Assembly (NCBI GenBank): GCA_028279875.1
Contig: JANQMU010000005.1
Location: 1 to 64,000, forward strand
Source of the DNA: Rhizobiaceae bacterium
Lineage (GTDB): Bacteria > Pseudomonadota > Alphaproteobacteria > Rhizobiales > Rhizobiaceae
Direction: 5' to 3'
Length of the DNA: 64,000 nucleotides
Below the pieces are notes generated by a model. The model was not told where the DNA came from, made no database searches, and saw only the letters and a list, made by a program, of their open reading frames with translations. A program made the position numbers and the translations under genes. Positions 1 through 9,895 of this stretch are shown piece by piece; positions within the stretch are counted from its first letter, which is position 1, and every line of letters starts with the position of its first letter.

Positions 1-250
1 TCGGGAATTAACGATTGGTTTGGTTGTGCCTATTTTGTTCAATATCAAGCGATTGATCGAAGGAACGGCTGGTGGCCATTTCGAGATCAAGCGCGCCGAT
101 AGTGGGCAAAATAGGCGCAATCCGCCAGGACGCGGCCAGTTTCGGTGCTTTTTGCCGAAAGGCCGCCTGACAGGCAGGCAGCCTGCGGCGTCGTCCTTTC
201 GGTAAAAATCCCTCAAAACTGGCTGCGCCAAACCAGTCGTTAATTCCCGA
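1..250. repeat. Nested palindromic (MITE-like) element upstream of ahcY
   Basis: Bases 1-23 and 228-250 are inverted repeats of each other, matching at 22 of 23 positions. Further inverted pairs lie inside: 28-37 with 107-116 (10/10), 135-142 with 216-223 (8/8) and 149-162 with 195-208 (13/14). The whole block could fold into a compound cruciform. No open frame in it looks like a gene. The design resembles short non-autonomous intergenic elements such as the palindromic and mosaic elements of rhizobia. It starts exactly at the window edge, so the outer repeat may extend further left. It ends 66 bases before the ahcY start codon, so it may contribute to that gene's leader or promoter. Confidence 0.7.
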
Positions 251-316
251 ATGGGCTCTAAGGCGGCAGTCGGAAATCACATTCGGGTCGGTCGAGAGCC
301 GCAATCGGAGAAAATG

Positions 317-1717
317 ATGAGCACTGAAAAGGACTATATCGTCGCTGACATCGGTCTTGCGGATTTTGGTCGCACGGAAATCGAGATCGCCGAAACGGAA
401 ATGCCGGGTCTCATGGCCTGTCGCGAGGAGTTCGGCGCGGCCAAGCCCCTCAAGGGCGCCCGTATCTCCGGATCGCTGCATATGACCATTCAGACCGCCG
501 TGCTGATCGAGACCCTGAAGGAACTCGGTGCCGATGTCCGCTGGGCCTCATGCAATATCTTCTCCACCCAGGATCACGCGGCCGCCGCGATCGCCGCCAC
601 CGGCACGCCGGTTTTCGCGGTCAAGGGCGAGACCCTCGAGGAGTACTGGTCCTATACCGACGCCATATTTCAGTGGTCCGACGGTGGCCCTTCGAACATG
701 ATTCTCGATGATGGCGGCGATGCCACCATGTATATCCTGATCGGTGCACGGGCCGAGGCCGGCGATGATGTGCTCAGCAATCCGGGCTCGGAGGAAGAAG
801 AGGTCCTGTTTGCCCAGATCGCCAAGCGGTTGAAGGCATCGCCGGGCTTTTTCGCCGCCCAGCGCGACGCGATCCGCGGCGTGACGGAGGAAACCACCAC
901 CGGCGTCAACCGCCTTTATCAACTGCAGCAGAAAGGCCTGCTGCCGTTCCCGGCCATCAACGTCAATGATTCGGTGACCAAGTCCAAATTCGACAACAAA
1001 TATGGCTGCCGCGAATCCCTGGTCGACGGCATTCGCCGCGCCACCGACGTCATGATGGCCGGCAAGGTCGCCGTCGTGTGCGGCTATGGCGATGTCGGCA
1101 AGGGCTCTGCCGCGTCGCTGCGCGGCGCCGGGGCGCGGGTCAAGGTCACCGAGATCGATCCCATCTGCGCCCTGCAGGCGGCAATGGACGGCTTCGAGGT
1201 CGTGCAGCTTGAGGACGTCACCGCCACCGCCGACATTTTCATCACCACCACGGGCAACAAGGACGTCATCCGGCTCGAGCATATGCGCGACATGAAGGAT
1301 ATGGCCATCGTCGGCAATATCGGCCATTTCGACAATGAGATTCAGGTCCAGGCCCTGCGCAACATGAAGTGGAACAATGTCAAGCCGCAGGTCGACATGA
1401 TCGAATTTCCCGGCGGCAAACGCATGATTCTTCTGTCCGAGGGCCGGCTGCTGAATCTCGGCAACGCCACCGGACATCCGTCCTTCGTCATGTCGGCCTC
1501 CTTCACCAACCAGGTGCTGGCGCAGATGGAGCTTTTCGGCAAGGGCGACAAATACGGCAACGAGGTCTATGTCCTGCCCAAGCACCTCGATGAGAAGGTC
1601 GCGCGGCTGCATCTTGAAAAACTGGGTGCACGGCTGAGCGAGCTTTCTGCCGAACAGGCCGACTATATCGGTGTCGGCGCCGAAGGGCCGTTCAAGCCCG
1701 AACACTACAAGTATTGA
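317..1717 (+). CDS. ahcY: Adenosylhomocysteinase (S-adenosyl-L-homocysteine hydrolase)
   Basis: This cytosolic enzyme reversibly hydrolyses S-adenosylhomocysteine to adenosine and homocysteine, clearing the product inhibitor of SAM-dependent methylation. The 466-residue product has the family's usual length. It carries the NAD-binding motif GYGDVGKG near residues 256-263, the conserved DDGGDAT segment and the KPEHYKY-type C terminus. The frame is open upstream to 251. I chose the second of two adjacent ATG codons because GGAG at 307-310 lies six bases before it, against three for the ATG at 314. It is transcribed alone, behind a palindromic element and ahead of a probable terminator. Confidence 0.96.
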   Translation: MSTEKDYIVADIGLADFGRTEIEIAETEMPGLMACREEFGAAKPLKGARISGSLHMTIQTAVLIETLKELGADVRWASCNIFSTQDHAAAAIAATGTPVFAVKGETLEEYWSYTDAIFQWSDGGPSNMILDDGGDATMYILIGARAEAGDDVLSNPGSEEEEVLFAQIAKRLKASPGFFAAQRDAIRGVTEETTTGVNRLYQLQQKGLLPFPAINVNDSVTKSKFDNKYGCRESLVDGIRRATDVMMAGKVAVVCGYGDVGKGSAASLRGAGARVKVTEIDPICALQAAMDGFEVVQLEDVTATADIFITTTGNKDVIRLEHMRDMKDMAIVGNIGHFDNEIQVQALRNMKWNNVKPQVDMIEFPGGKRMILLSEGRLLNLGNATGHPSFVMSASFTNQVLAQMELFGKGDKYGNEVYVLPKHLDEKVARLHLEKLGARLSELSAEQADYIGVGAEGPFKPEHYKY

Positions 1718-1748
1718 TTTTTTAAACAATACCCACAATATATAGTAG

Positions 1749-1782
1749 CCGCGCTCTTGACATCGGGTGCGGTTTCTTTTTT
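1749..1782 (+). terminator. Probable intrinsic terminator after ahcY
   Basis: CCGCGC (1749-1754) can pair with GTGCGG (1767-1772), including one G-T wobble, across a 12-base loop. The T-rich run TTTCTTTTTT follows at 1773-1782. It lies about 30 bases past the ahcY stop. The stem is short, so confidence is moderate. Confidence 0.5.
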
Positions 1783-1912
1783 GCCCGCCGCGTCTTCACC
1801 ATGATTCGCGAACAAGTTACTATAAAGACACAATGATTCGCGTACCCGCCGGCCACAAGGCGGGACGCTTGCAGGGCTGTCTTGTCAATGATGCGGCAAA
1901 AAGGAACAAGGC

Positions 1913-4456
1913 ATGCCGGGGACTGAGGTTTCTCGCGCGGCAAAATCGAACCCGGTTTCATGCTGGCAATGGTCACCGAGCCCGTTGCGGTGGATGGGGA
2001 CCGGTCTGACGCGCGCCAATCTTCTGGCAGCCACCGCGCTGCTCGGCATTGGTGGCCCGGCCTGGAGCCAGGACGCGGCCGGGCGGACCAACGGCCTGTT
2101 TGCCAATTCCTTCGAAGTCGTCAATTTCGCGCTTGTCATCGGCGCCGTGTCGGCCGCCATGATCTCGGCCATCTGGCTGATCCGCGAGCGCGGCAAGATC
2201 GCCGCCGACAATGTCGAGCTGCGCGCCGCGCTGAGCGAGGCCCATACGGATATTTCGCGCTATGAATCGCTGATCGTCGAAAATGACCGTCTCTATGCCA
2301 TCTGGGACGGCCAGTCGCCAGCGCAATTCATCGGCAGCCTGCCGGACGACAGCGGCGCGCCGCGTCCGGGCGCTGATTTCCTTGCCTTCGGGCGCTGGCT
2401 CGACGCCCCGTCCGCATCGCGTATCGAACACGCGATCGATTCCCTGCGGTCTGACGCCAACGGTTTCGACATCGAGATCGAGACCCAGCGTGGCCAGCTC
2501 GTTGAAGCCCAGGGCCGCACATCCGGCGGGCGTGCCTTTGTCCGCTTCGCGCCGCTGACGAATATGCGTGCCGAACTTGCCCGGCTGAATGTCGAACGCG
2601 ACCGGCTGGTCGCCGCCATGGAAACCCTCCAGTCGCTGCTCGATGCGGTTGATATGCCCGTCTGGCTGCGTGACGATGAGGGCCACATGACGTGGGTCAA
2701 CCAGGCCTATGTCCATGCTGTCGAAGCTGTTGACGGCGCCGATGCCATCAACAGGGACCTGGAACTGCTGGGCACCCAGTCGCGCCGCAAAATCGCCGCC
2801 GAGCGCACCCTGGACAGGCCGTTTATCGACCGGCTGTCGACCGTGGTCCGGGGCAACCGGGCCTTTTTTGAAGTCACCGACGCGTCCAGCGCCTCCGGTT
2901 CGGCCGGCATTGCCTGCGACGTCACCGAGGCCGAAGCGGTCCGCGAGGAACTCAAGCGCACCGTCGACAGCCACGCTGAGACATTGGACCATCTGGCAAC
3001 GCCGGTAGCGATCTTCGATGCGCAGCAGCGGCTGCAGTTCTACAATCACGCCTTTCAGTCGCTGTGGGAACTGGACACCCCGTTCCTTGACGGTAATCCC
3101 GATCACGGGGAGTTCCTGGAGCGCCTGCGCGCCGATGGAAAACTGCCAGAGCCGCCCTCTTGGCACGACTGGAAGGACGATGTTCTCTCGGTCTACCAGT
3201 CAGTCGATCCGCAGCCGCATCTGTGGCATCTGCCGGACGGCCAGACCCTCAATGTATTCGCCAATATCCACCCGCGCGGCGGTGTCACCTGGGTGTTCGA
3301 GAACCTGACGGAAAAATATGATCTCGAGACCCGTTACAACACGCTCTTGAAGGTCCAGGGCGAGACCATCGACTATCTTTCCGAGGGCGTGTGCGTCTTC
3401 GGCGCCGACGGCAAGCTGCGGCTGTCGAACCCGGCCTTTCGGGCGCTGTGGGCGGTGCCGGAAAAATCCGCCACCGCCGGCGTGCACATCAACCAGATCG
3501 CCGAAATCTGCGAGCCATCCTATGACGCGCCGGACGGTTGGGCGCATTTCGCCGCGATCATCACCGGCTATGACGAGGAGCGCCAGACTCATGATGGCCG
3601 GCTGGAACTCAACAGCGGCCTGGTTCTCGATTACGCCATCGTTCCCCTGCCCAATGCGCTGATGATGCTGACCTTCGTCAATGTGACGGACAGCGCCAAG
3701 GTAGAGCGGGCCCTGACCGAAAAGAACGAGGCGCTGCAGAAGGCCGACGCGCTGAAGAACGACTTCGTCAAGCACGTCTCCTACGAATTACGGTCGCCGC
3801 TGACCAACATTATCGGCTTCACCGATCTTCTGAAGACGCCAGAGATCGGTGACCTGAATGCGAAACAGGCCGAATATGTCGATCATATCTCCACCTCGTC
3901 CTCGCTGCTGCTGACCATCGTCAACGACATTCTCGATCTCACCACGGTCGATGCAGGCATCATGCAGCTCGATATGACGCGGGTCGACGTGCCGCAACTG
4001 ATCGACGAGGTGGCCGGCCTGATCGACGGCCGGCTGAAGGAGAATCACCTGTCGCTGGACATCGATCTGTCCGATGATGCCGGATATATGATCGCCGATC
4101 ATCAGCGCCTGAAACAGATCCTGTTCAAACTGCTCAGCAACGCTGTCAATTATGCGCCGGAAAACACGGCCGTGACATTGTCCTGCCGGCGCGAGCGGGA
4201 CGAGATCGTCTTTTCCGTATGCGACAGGGGGCCGGGTATCCCCGTCGATGTTCTGGAGACCGTGTTTGACCGGTTCCAGACGCACAGCACGGCCGGCCGC
4301 AGAAGCAGCGGCGCCGGCCTCGGCCTGTCGATCGTCGACAGCTTTGTAACCCTCCACAACGGCACCGTCGAAGTGATCAGCAATGAGGGTGAGGGCACGA
4401 CCGTCACCTGCCGCCTGCCCGCCAATCCGGCCGTGCCTTCGCAGGCCGCCGAGTGA
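1913..4456 (+). CDS. divL: DivL-type PAS-domain histidine kinase homologue with Tyr at the phosphoacceptor site
   Basis: DivL of Caulobacter is a membrane cell-fate protein that senses DivK and acts through CckA on the CtrA phosphorelay. This 847-residue protein has a membrane helix near residues 69-90, three PAS-like regions (about 240-340, 360-460 and 490-590), a dimerisation domain (about 615-680) and a HATPase domain (about 720-835) with CDRGPGIP and GAGLGLSIV. In the H-box the usual SHELRTPL reads SYELRSPL, so Tyr624 replaces the phosphorylated His. That substitution is the hallmark of DivL (Tyr550 in Caulobacter). The next gene, tsaE, is also its common neighbour in related genomes. An AAGGAA sequence precedes the chosen ATG. 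It probably scaffolds and modulates CckA more than it phosphorylates a regulator. Confidence 0.9.
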   Translation: MPGTEVSRAAKSNPVSCWQWSPSPLRWMGTGLTRANLLAATALLGIGGPAWSQDAAGRTNGLFANSFEVVNFALVIGAVSAAMISAIWLIRERGKIAADNVELRAALSEAHTDISRYESLIVENDRLYAIWDGQSPAQFIGSLPDDSGAPRPGADFLAFGRWLDAPSASRIEHAIDSLRSDANGFDIEIETQRGQLVEAQGRTSGGRAFVRFAPLTNMRAELARLNVERDRLVAAMETLQSLLDAVDMPVWLRDDEGHMTWVNQAYVHAVEAVDGADAINRDLELLGTQSRRKIAAERTLDRPFIDRLSTVVRGNRAFFEVTDASSASGSAGIACDVTEAEAVREELKRTVDSHAETLDHLATPVAIFDAQQRLQFYNHAFQSLWELDTPFLDGNPDHGEFLERLRADGKLPEPPSWHDWKDDVLSVYQSVDPQPHLWHLPDGQTLNVFANIHPRGGVTWVFENLTEKYDLETRYNTLLKVQGETIDYLSEGVCVFGADGKLRLSNPAFRALWAVPEKSATAGVHINQIAEICEPSYDAPDGWAHFAAIITGYDEERQTHDGRLELNSGLVLDYAIVPLPNALMMLTFVNVTDSAKVERALTEKNEALQKADALKNDFVKHVSYELRSPLTNIIGFTDLLKTPEIGDLNAKQAEYVDHISTSSSLLLTIVNDILDLTTVDAGIMQLDMTRVDVPQLIDEVAGLIDGRLKENHLSLDIDLSDDAGYMIADHQRLKQILFKLLSNAVNYAPENTAVTLSCRRERDEIVFSVCDRGPGIPVDVLETVFDRFQTHSTAGRRSSGAGLGLSIVDSFVTLHNGTVEVISNEGEGTTVTCRLPANPAVPSQAAE

Positions 4457-4462
4457 ATCATC

Positions 4463-5971
4463 GTGGCTGTTTCGCCGCGCTTTCTTGCCGATGAAGAAGC
4501 AACGATACGCCTCGGGCAGGATCTCGCCTTGGCGATCCGACCCGGCGACTGCCTGGCGCTTCACGGCGATCTGGGCGCCGGAAAATCGACACTCGCGCGG
4601 GCCCTGATCCGGTGCATGGCCGACGACCCGGCGCTCGATGTTCCGAGCCCGACCTTCACCCTGGTTCAAAGCTACCGGCTGCGCATCGCGCTTGCCCATT
4701 TCGATCTCTACCGCATCGCCGATCCCGCTGAACTGGTCGAGCTCGGGCTCGACGAGGCGCTGGCCGAGGGCGCCGTTCTGGTGGAATGGCCGGAGCGGGC
4801 CGGCGCTGAACTGCCGGCGGACACGATCCATATTCGCCTGGGCGAGGAGGCCGACGGCCGGCGCGTCAGCTTCGACGGCCCGCAGGAGGCCCTAGACCGC
4901 ATAGCCCGCAGCCTGCGCATCCGTGCTTTTCTCGAGGCCTCCGGTCACGGCGGTGCGGAGCGCCGGTTTCTGATCGGCGATGCCTCGGCACGCATCTATG
5001 AGACGCTCCATTTGCCCGGCGGCAAGACGGAGCTGCTCATGAATGCGCCGCGCCGCGAGATCGGACCGGTCCTGCGTGACGGCAAGCGCTATGCGCAGAT
5101 CGCCCACAGCGCCGAGGACATAGCGCCCTTCATCGCCCTCGACCGGTTTCTGGAGCAATGCGGTTTTCGCGTCCCGGCGATCATCGCTCACGATCTGGCC
5201 GACGGTCTGGCGCTGATTGAGCATCTTGGTGATGACCGCATCATCGACGATCAGGGTAAACTCGTCACCGACCGGTGGGAAACCGCTATCGACGGCCTCG
5301 TCGTGCTGCACCGGCTGGACATCCCGGAGAGCATACCGATCCCCGGCGGTGGCGATCACGTCATTCCGCCCTTCGATCCCGATGCAATGATGATCGAGGT
5401 CGAGCTGTTCCTCGACTGGTATTTGCCCTTTCGTCGCGGCAGCGCCGTGCCGGCGGCCGTCCGCGCCCGGTTTGACGACACCTGGAAAAACCTGATCGAC
5501 GGGCTTGCGCCGGTGGAAACCGGACTGGTGCTTCGCGATTACCATTCACCGAACATCCTGTGGCAGGCGGGCGAGACCGGCATCCGGAAGATCGGCCTCA
5601 TCGATTTCCAGGATACGATGATCGGCCCCGTCGCCTATGATGTCGCCTCACTGGTGCAGGATGCCCGCGTGACGGTCCCGCCGCAATTCGCCGACCATCT
5701 TGTCGGCCGCTATGAAGCCGCGCGCGCCAAGGCCGCGCAGGACTTCGATCCGGCCGGCTTCCGCCGGGTGCTGGCGATCATGCAGGCCCAGCGGGCGACC
5801 AAGATTCTCGGCATCTTCGTGCGCCTGCGGGACCGCGACGGCAAGCCCGGCTATATGCGCCATCTGCCACGCATGGAAACCTATTTGCGCGAAGCGCTGA
5901 AGCACCCGGTGCTGCATCCCTTGCATGCATGCTACACACAGGCTGGAATGACGCTCGACGAATCATCGTGA
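4463..5971 (+). CDS. tsaE: TsaE / AmgK-like sugar kinase fusion
   Basis: The first 150 or so residues are TsaE, the ATPase of the TsaBDE complex that makes threonylcarbamoyl-adenosine at tRNA position 37; the P-loop GDLGAGKST is at residues 35-43. The remainder, to residue 502, is an aminoglycoside-phosphotransferase-fold kinase with a catalytic RDYHSPNI motif and a metal-binding IDFQD motif. A MurU-like nucleotidyltransferase follows immediately, so the kinase half is best read as AmgK, which phosphorylates N-acetylmuramate and N-acetylglucosamine at C1 for peptidoglycan recycling. The start is GTG, six bases after the divL stop. Such fusions are, to my knowledge, annotated in other Alphaproteobacteria. 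The sugar substrate is inferred from context. Confidence 0.9.
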   Translation: MAVSPRFLADEEATIRLGQDLALAIRPGDCLALHGDLGAGKSTLARALIRCMADDPALDVPSPTFTLVQSYRLRIALAHFDLYRIADPAELVELGLDEALAEGAVLVEWPERAGAELPADTIHIRLGEEADGRRVSFDGPQEALDRIARSLRIRAFLEASGHGGAERRFLIGDASARIYETLHLPGGKTELLMNAPRREIGPVLRDGKRYAQIAHSAEDIAPFIALDRFLEQCGFRVPAIIAHDLADGLALIEHLGDDRIIDDQGKLVTDRWETAIDGLVVLHRLDIPESIPIPGGGDHVIPPFDPDAMMIEVELFLDWYLPFRRGSAVPAAVRARFDDTWKNLIDGLAPVETGLVLRDYHSPNILWQAGETGIRKIGLIDFQDTMIGPVAYDVASLVQDARVTVPPQFADHLVGRYEAARAKAAQDFDPAGFRRVLAIMQAQRATKILGIFVRLRDRDGKPGYMRHLPRMETYLREALKHPVLHPLHACYTQAGMTLDESS

Positions 5972-5981
5972 AGGCCGACGA

Positions 5982-6728
5982 ATGAGCACCCTGCCGGATG
6001 CCGCCATGATCCTTGCCGCGGGACTGGGGACCAGAATGCGGCCACTGACCGATCAGATGCCCAAACCGCTTGTGCCCGTCGATGGCAAGCCGCTGATCGA
6101 TTATGCCCTGGACAGTCTCCAGGCCGCCGGGATCGGCAAAGTCGTCGTCAATGTTCACCATCGGGCCGAACAGATGATCGACCACCTGTCGCGCCGGGCC
6201 GCGCCGGCAGCGGTCATTTCCGACGAGACGGACACATTGCTGGATTCGGGCGGCGGGATTGCCGCGGCCCTGCCGCTGCTCGGCGCAAAGCCCTTCATGA
6301 TCCTCAACGCCGACACGTTCTGGCTCGAGGAACCGGGCCGCTCCAACCTGCAGGCGCTGGCGGCGGCCTGGGATCCCGGACATATGGACATGCTGCTCAT
6401 GACCACGCGTGCCGATCAGATCGTCGGTTATGACGGCCGCGGCGATTTCCAGGCCGATAAAAACGGGTGTCTCAGGCGGTTCGATGGCCGGTCCGGCCCG
6501 CCTCTGGTGTATCCGGGCGTCGCCATGCTCGACCCCGGCATATTCGATGCAGCGCCCGACGGGCCATTTTCGCTCAACACCTGTTTCGACAGGGCGATCG
6601 CCGCTGGACGGCTTCGCCACGTGGCGGCGAGCGGCCTTTGGCTCACCGTCGGCACGCCTTCGGCGATCGAAGCGGCTGAAGCGGCCATGGCGGCCTATCG
6701 CGCCGTCGCAACGGACACCGTGTCATGA
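5982..6728 (+). CDS. murU: N-acetylmuramate-1-phosphate uridylyltransferase (MurU-like)
   Basis: This is a 248-residue sugar-1-phosphate nucleotidyltransferase. It opens with the signature AAGLGTRMRPLT and the downstream PKPLVPV, which bind the nucleotide triphosphate. In the AmgK-MurU route, MurU turns MurNAc-1-phosphate into UDP-MurNAc, bypassing de novo synthesis and the fosfomycin target MurA. The gene begins 10 bases after the kinase fusion, which supports this role over a general glucose-1-phosphate thymidylyltransferase. Its last codons overlap the addB start by four bases (ATGA), so translation is probably coupled. Confidence 0.85.
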   Translation: MSTLPDAAMILAAGLGTRMRPLTDQMPKPLVPVDGKPLIDYALDSLQAAGIGKVVVNVHHRAEQMIDHLSRRAAPAAVISDETDTLLDSGGGIAAALPLLGAKPFMILNADTFWLEEPGRSNLQALAAAWDPGHMDMLLMTTRADQIVGYDGRGDFQADKNGCLRRFDGRSGPPLVYPGVAMLDPGIFDAAPDGPFSLNTCFDRAIAAGRLRHVAASGLWLTVGTPSAIEAAEAAMAAYRAVATDTVS

Positions 6729-9700
6729 CCGGCCCCCGGCTTTTTGCCATCCCGACGGGTGTTCCGTTCCTGCACCGGCTGGCCCAATCGCTGTGCGACG
6801 GTTCGCTGATCGCCGGGTTTCAGCACCGTCCGGACGACCCGCTGGCGCTTTCAGCGGCGACGATTTACGTGCCGACGCGCCGCGCCGCCCGCGCGCTGCG
6901 GTCGGAATTCGTCGATCTTCTCGAGAAACGGAGCGCGATCCTGCCGAGCATCCGCACGCTGGGCGAGGACGAGGAAGATGCCGGCTTTTTCGACGAAGAC
7001 CGTCCCGCCCGTCTCGATCTTGCGCCTCCGGTCGGATCGGTCGAAACGCTGCTCGAGCTTGCCCAGTTGATTACCGCGTGGAAGCGGAACCTTCCCCAGA
7101 GCGTTTCCGAATTTCATGGCGAAAACCGGCTGATCGCGCCAGCCAGCCCGGCCGATGCGGTCTGGCTGGCGCGTGCCCTGGCGACCCTGCTCGAGGCGAT
7201 GGAGACGGAGGAACGGCCCTGGTCCGAACTCGATGCGCTGGTTGCCGCCGATTTTGCCCAATGGTGGCAGCTCACCCTGGAATTCCTCAGGATCGCCGGG
7301 GAATTCTGGCCGGCCCGCCTGGCTGAACTCGGCTGTTCCAGTCCCGCATCCCATCGCAATGCGGTGTTGCGCGCCGAAGCGGCAAGGCTGCGGTCGGTGC
7401 CGCCCGACGGCCCGGTGATCATTGCCGGCTCCACCGGATCGATCCCGGCGACGGCCGAACTGATGGCCGCCGTGGCGCGGCTCGACCGCGGCGCGGTGGT
7501 ATTGCCGGGTCTCGACCGGCAGCTAGAGGACGAGGTCTGGGCGCTGATCGGCGGACATCCCGACGCCGATCATTTCAACCCGGCATCCTGCGCCCATCCG
7601 CAATACGGCTTCCATGTCCTGCTCAAGAAACTTGGCGCCACGCGGGCCGACATCGACATGCTGGCGCGACCCGATACGGTGATGGAACGGCGGGGCCGGC
7701 TGATTTCCCGATCGATGATGCCGGCCGAAGCGACGGCGCAATGGGCGAAGACGGATTGTCCGGCGAACGAAGTCGCGGCGGCCCTGGCCGATGTCGAACT
7801 GATCGAGGCAGCCGGTGAGCGCGAGGAAGCGCTTGCCATTGCCGTGGCCATCCGGCTTGCCGCCGAGCCGTCTGACGCCGCAACGGATGGCGGCCGGCCG
7901 GCTCCGCGCCAGATTGCGCTGGTGACGCCGGACCGCAATCTCGCCCGCCGGGTCACCTGCGAATTGCAGCGCTTCGGCATTGCCGCCGACGATTCCGGCG
8001 GCACGCTACTGTCTCTGACACCGCAGGGTACGATCCTGCAACTCCTGATGCAGACCGCCTTCGGCGCCCGTCAGGTCGTGGCGCTTGTGGCGCTGATGAA
8101 GCATCCGCTCGTCCGGTTCGGCTTTGACGCCGGAACCATGCGCCGCGCCGCCCGCACCATCGAGCGGGTTGCCCTGCGCGGCGGCACCGGCGAGCTGCGG
8201 ATCGGCGCCTTGTCGCAGCTGTTCGATCGGCGCCTCGCCGAACGCCAAGCGGTGCGGCGGCACCGGCCGCAATGGCAGCACCGTCTGTCGAACGACGATA
8301 TCGAAGTGGCGCGCGTCCTGGCGGGGCGGATCGAAGCCGCCTTCGCGCCGCTGATCACGCCTGCGGATGGAGCCGAACCGACAGCCGGGACCTGGGCGGA
8401 ACGCACCGCCCGACTGCTCGAAGCCGCCGCCCGCGACGATGAGGGCTCCCTCGCGGCCCTATGGGATACAGAAGCTGGGGAAAGCCTGGCGGCCCTCCTT
8501 GGGGCGGTCATGGAAAACCGGTCGGGCTTTTCCTGCGCTCCGCTGGAATGGGCTGGCATGGTTCCGGCGCTGCTGTCAGGCGAGATGGTCAAGCCGCGTG
8601 CCGGCGGCCATCCGAACATTGCCATCTGGGGAACGCTCGAAGCGCGCCTGCAACGGGTCGATACCGTGATTCTGGCCGGTCTCAACGAGGGCACATGGCC
8701 GGCAGCCGCGGCCGGCGATCCGTTTCTGTCGCGCGCCATGAAGGCGATCATCGGCCTTGATCCGCCGGAGCGGCGCATCGGGCTGGCGGCCCATGATTTC
8801 CAGATGGGCCTTGGCGCGCAGCATGTGATCCTGAGCCGCTCGGCCCGCTCGCAAAACGCGCCGACCGTCGCGTCGCGCTGGCTGCAGCGGCTGGCGGCGG
8901 TGATCGGCAGCGAGGAAACCGACCGGCTGCGCGAACGCGGAAACCGCTATGTCGATTGGGCCGCGGCGCTCGACGCAGTCAAAGACACGCCCATGGCCCG
9001 GCGCCCGGAGCCGAAACCGCCCGCCGAACTGCAGCCGAAGCGCTATTCCTTTTCGGAGGTCGGGATTTTACGGCGCGATCCCTATGCCGTCTATGCCAGG
9101 CGGATCCTGCGCCTTGATCCGCCTGAGCCGCTGATTGCCGATCCGGGTCCGGCCGAGCGCGGCACGCTGTATCACCGCATCCTCGAATGCTTCAGCCGCG
9201 AAGTGCAGGATGTCGGCCGCCCCGACAGCGCTGGGGCGCTTGCCGCGATCGCCGACAGGGAGTTCAGCGCCGCCGGTCTGCCGGACCATGTCAGCCTGGT
9301 CTGGCGCTATCAGTTCGCCGGTCTTATCGGCGCGGTCATCGATTGGGAGCGCGGCCGCGATGCCGATATTGGCGAACGCCACACCGAACGGCGCGCGCGC
9401 CTGCAATTGACCGAGCCTGATTTCGTCGTGTCCGGCATTGCCGACCGCATCGACCTGCGCCGCGACGGCACGGCCGAGATCATCGACTACAAGACCGGAA
9501 CATCGCCGAGCCGCAAGGTGGCCTGGACGCTGCTCGATCCGCAATTGCCGCTGGAGGCGGCCGCGCTGCGCGCCGGCGCCTTCGAACATCTCGGCCCGGT
9601 CGAACCGTCGAGCCTGGCCTATGTCAGGCTGCGGCCGGGGCCGGCTCTGAAAGTCGACCGGATCGAGGGCGGGATCAAGGACGATACCCGCGACAAGACC

Positions 9701-9895
9701 CCGGCGGACCTGGCCGATGAAGCGATCAGCCGCCTGTCCGGCCTGGTTGCCGAACTGGCGGCCGGCCAGCTGGGCTTTGCCTCGCAGGTCATTCCCGATC
9801 CACAGGCGGTCTTCGGCCGCGACTACGACCATCTGGCGCGGGTGAGCGAGTGGTCCTCCGCCGATGCGGACCAGGCCGGCGGAGAGGACCCGTGA
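6725..9895 (+). CDS. addB: Double-strand break repair protein AddB (alphaproteobacterial type)
   Basis: AddB pairs with AddA to form the helicase-nuclease that resects double-strand breaks for RecA loading, the counterpart of RecBCD. The 1056-residue protein has the AddB N-terminal pattern IYVPTRRAARALRSEF. It ends with a RecB-type PD-(D/E)XK nuclease domain, seen as GTLYHRILE near residue 817 and IADRID...EIIDYKTG near residues 905-925. No clear Walker A is visible at the N terminus, which fits the degenerate helicase of this subunit. It overlaps both murU upstream and addA downstream by four bases. Confidence 0.93.
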   Translation: MTGPRLFAIPTGVPFLHRLAQSLCDGSLIAGFQHRPDDPLALSAATIYVPTRRAARALRSEFVDLLEKRSAILPSIRTLGEDEEDAGFFDEDRPARLDLAPPVGSVETLLELAQLITAWKRNLPQSVSEFHGENRLIAPASPADAVWLARALATLLEAMETEERPWSELDALVAADFAQWWQLTLEFLRIAGEFWPARLAELGCSSPASHRNAVLRAEAARLRSVPPDGPVIIAGSTGSIPATAELMAAVARLDRGAVVLPGLDRQLEDEVWALIGGHPDADHFNPASCAHPQYGFHVLLKKLGATRADIDMLARPDTVMERRGRLISRSMMPAEATAQWAKTDCPANEVAAALADVELIEAAGEREEALAIAVAIRLAAEPSDAATDGGRPAPRQIALVTPDRNLARRVTCELQRFGIAADDSGGTLLSLTPQGTILQLLMQTAFGARQVVALVALMKHPLVRFGFDAGTMRRAARTIERVALRGGTGELRIGALSQLFDRRLAERQAVRRHRPQWQHRLSNDDIEVARVLAGRIEAAFAPLITPADGAEPTAGTWAERTARLLEAAARDDEGSLAALWDTEAGESLAALLGAVMENRSGFSCAPLEWAGMVPALLSGEMVKPRAGGHPNIAIWGTLEARLQRVDTVILAGLNEGTWPAAAAGDPFLSRAMKAIIGLDPPERRIGLAAHDFQMGLGAQHVILSRSARSQNAPTVASRWLQRLAAVIGSEETDRLRERGNRYVDWAAALDAVKDTPMARRPEPKPPAELQPKRYSFSEVGILRRDPYAVYARRILRLDPPEPLIADPGPAERGTLYHRILECFSREVQDVGRPDSAGALAAIADREFSAAGLPDHVSLVWRYQFAGLIGAVIDWERGRDADIGERHTERRARLQLTEPDFVVSGIADRIDLRRDGTAEIIDYKTGTSPSRKVAWTLLDPQLPLEAAALRAGAFEHLGPVEPSSLAYVRLRPGPALKVDRIEGGIKDDTRDKTPADLADEAISRLSGLVAELAAGQLGFASQVIPDPQAVFGRDYDHLARVSEWSSADADQAGGEDP

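Noticed and set aside
251..316. SAH-type riboswitch upstream of ahcY
   Set aside because: The leader is only 66 bases after the palindromic element, and I could not find the paired segments such a riboswitch needs.
548..1738. Long - strand frame opposite ahcY
   Set aside because: It is a shadow of ahcY; no ribosome-binding site and no domain.
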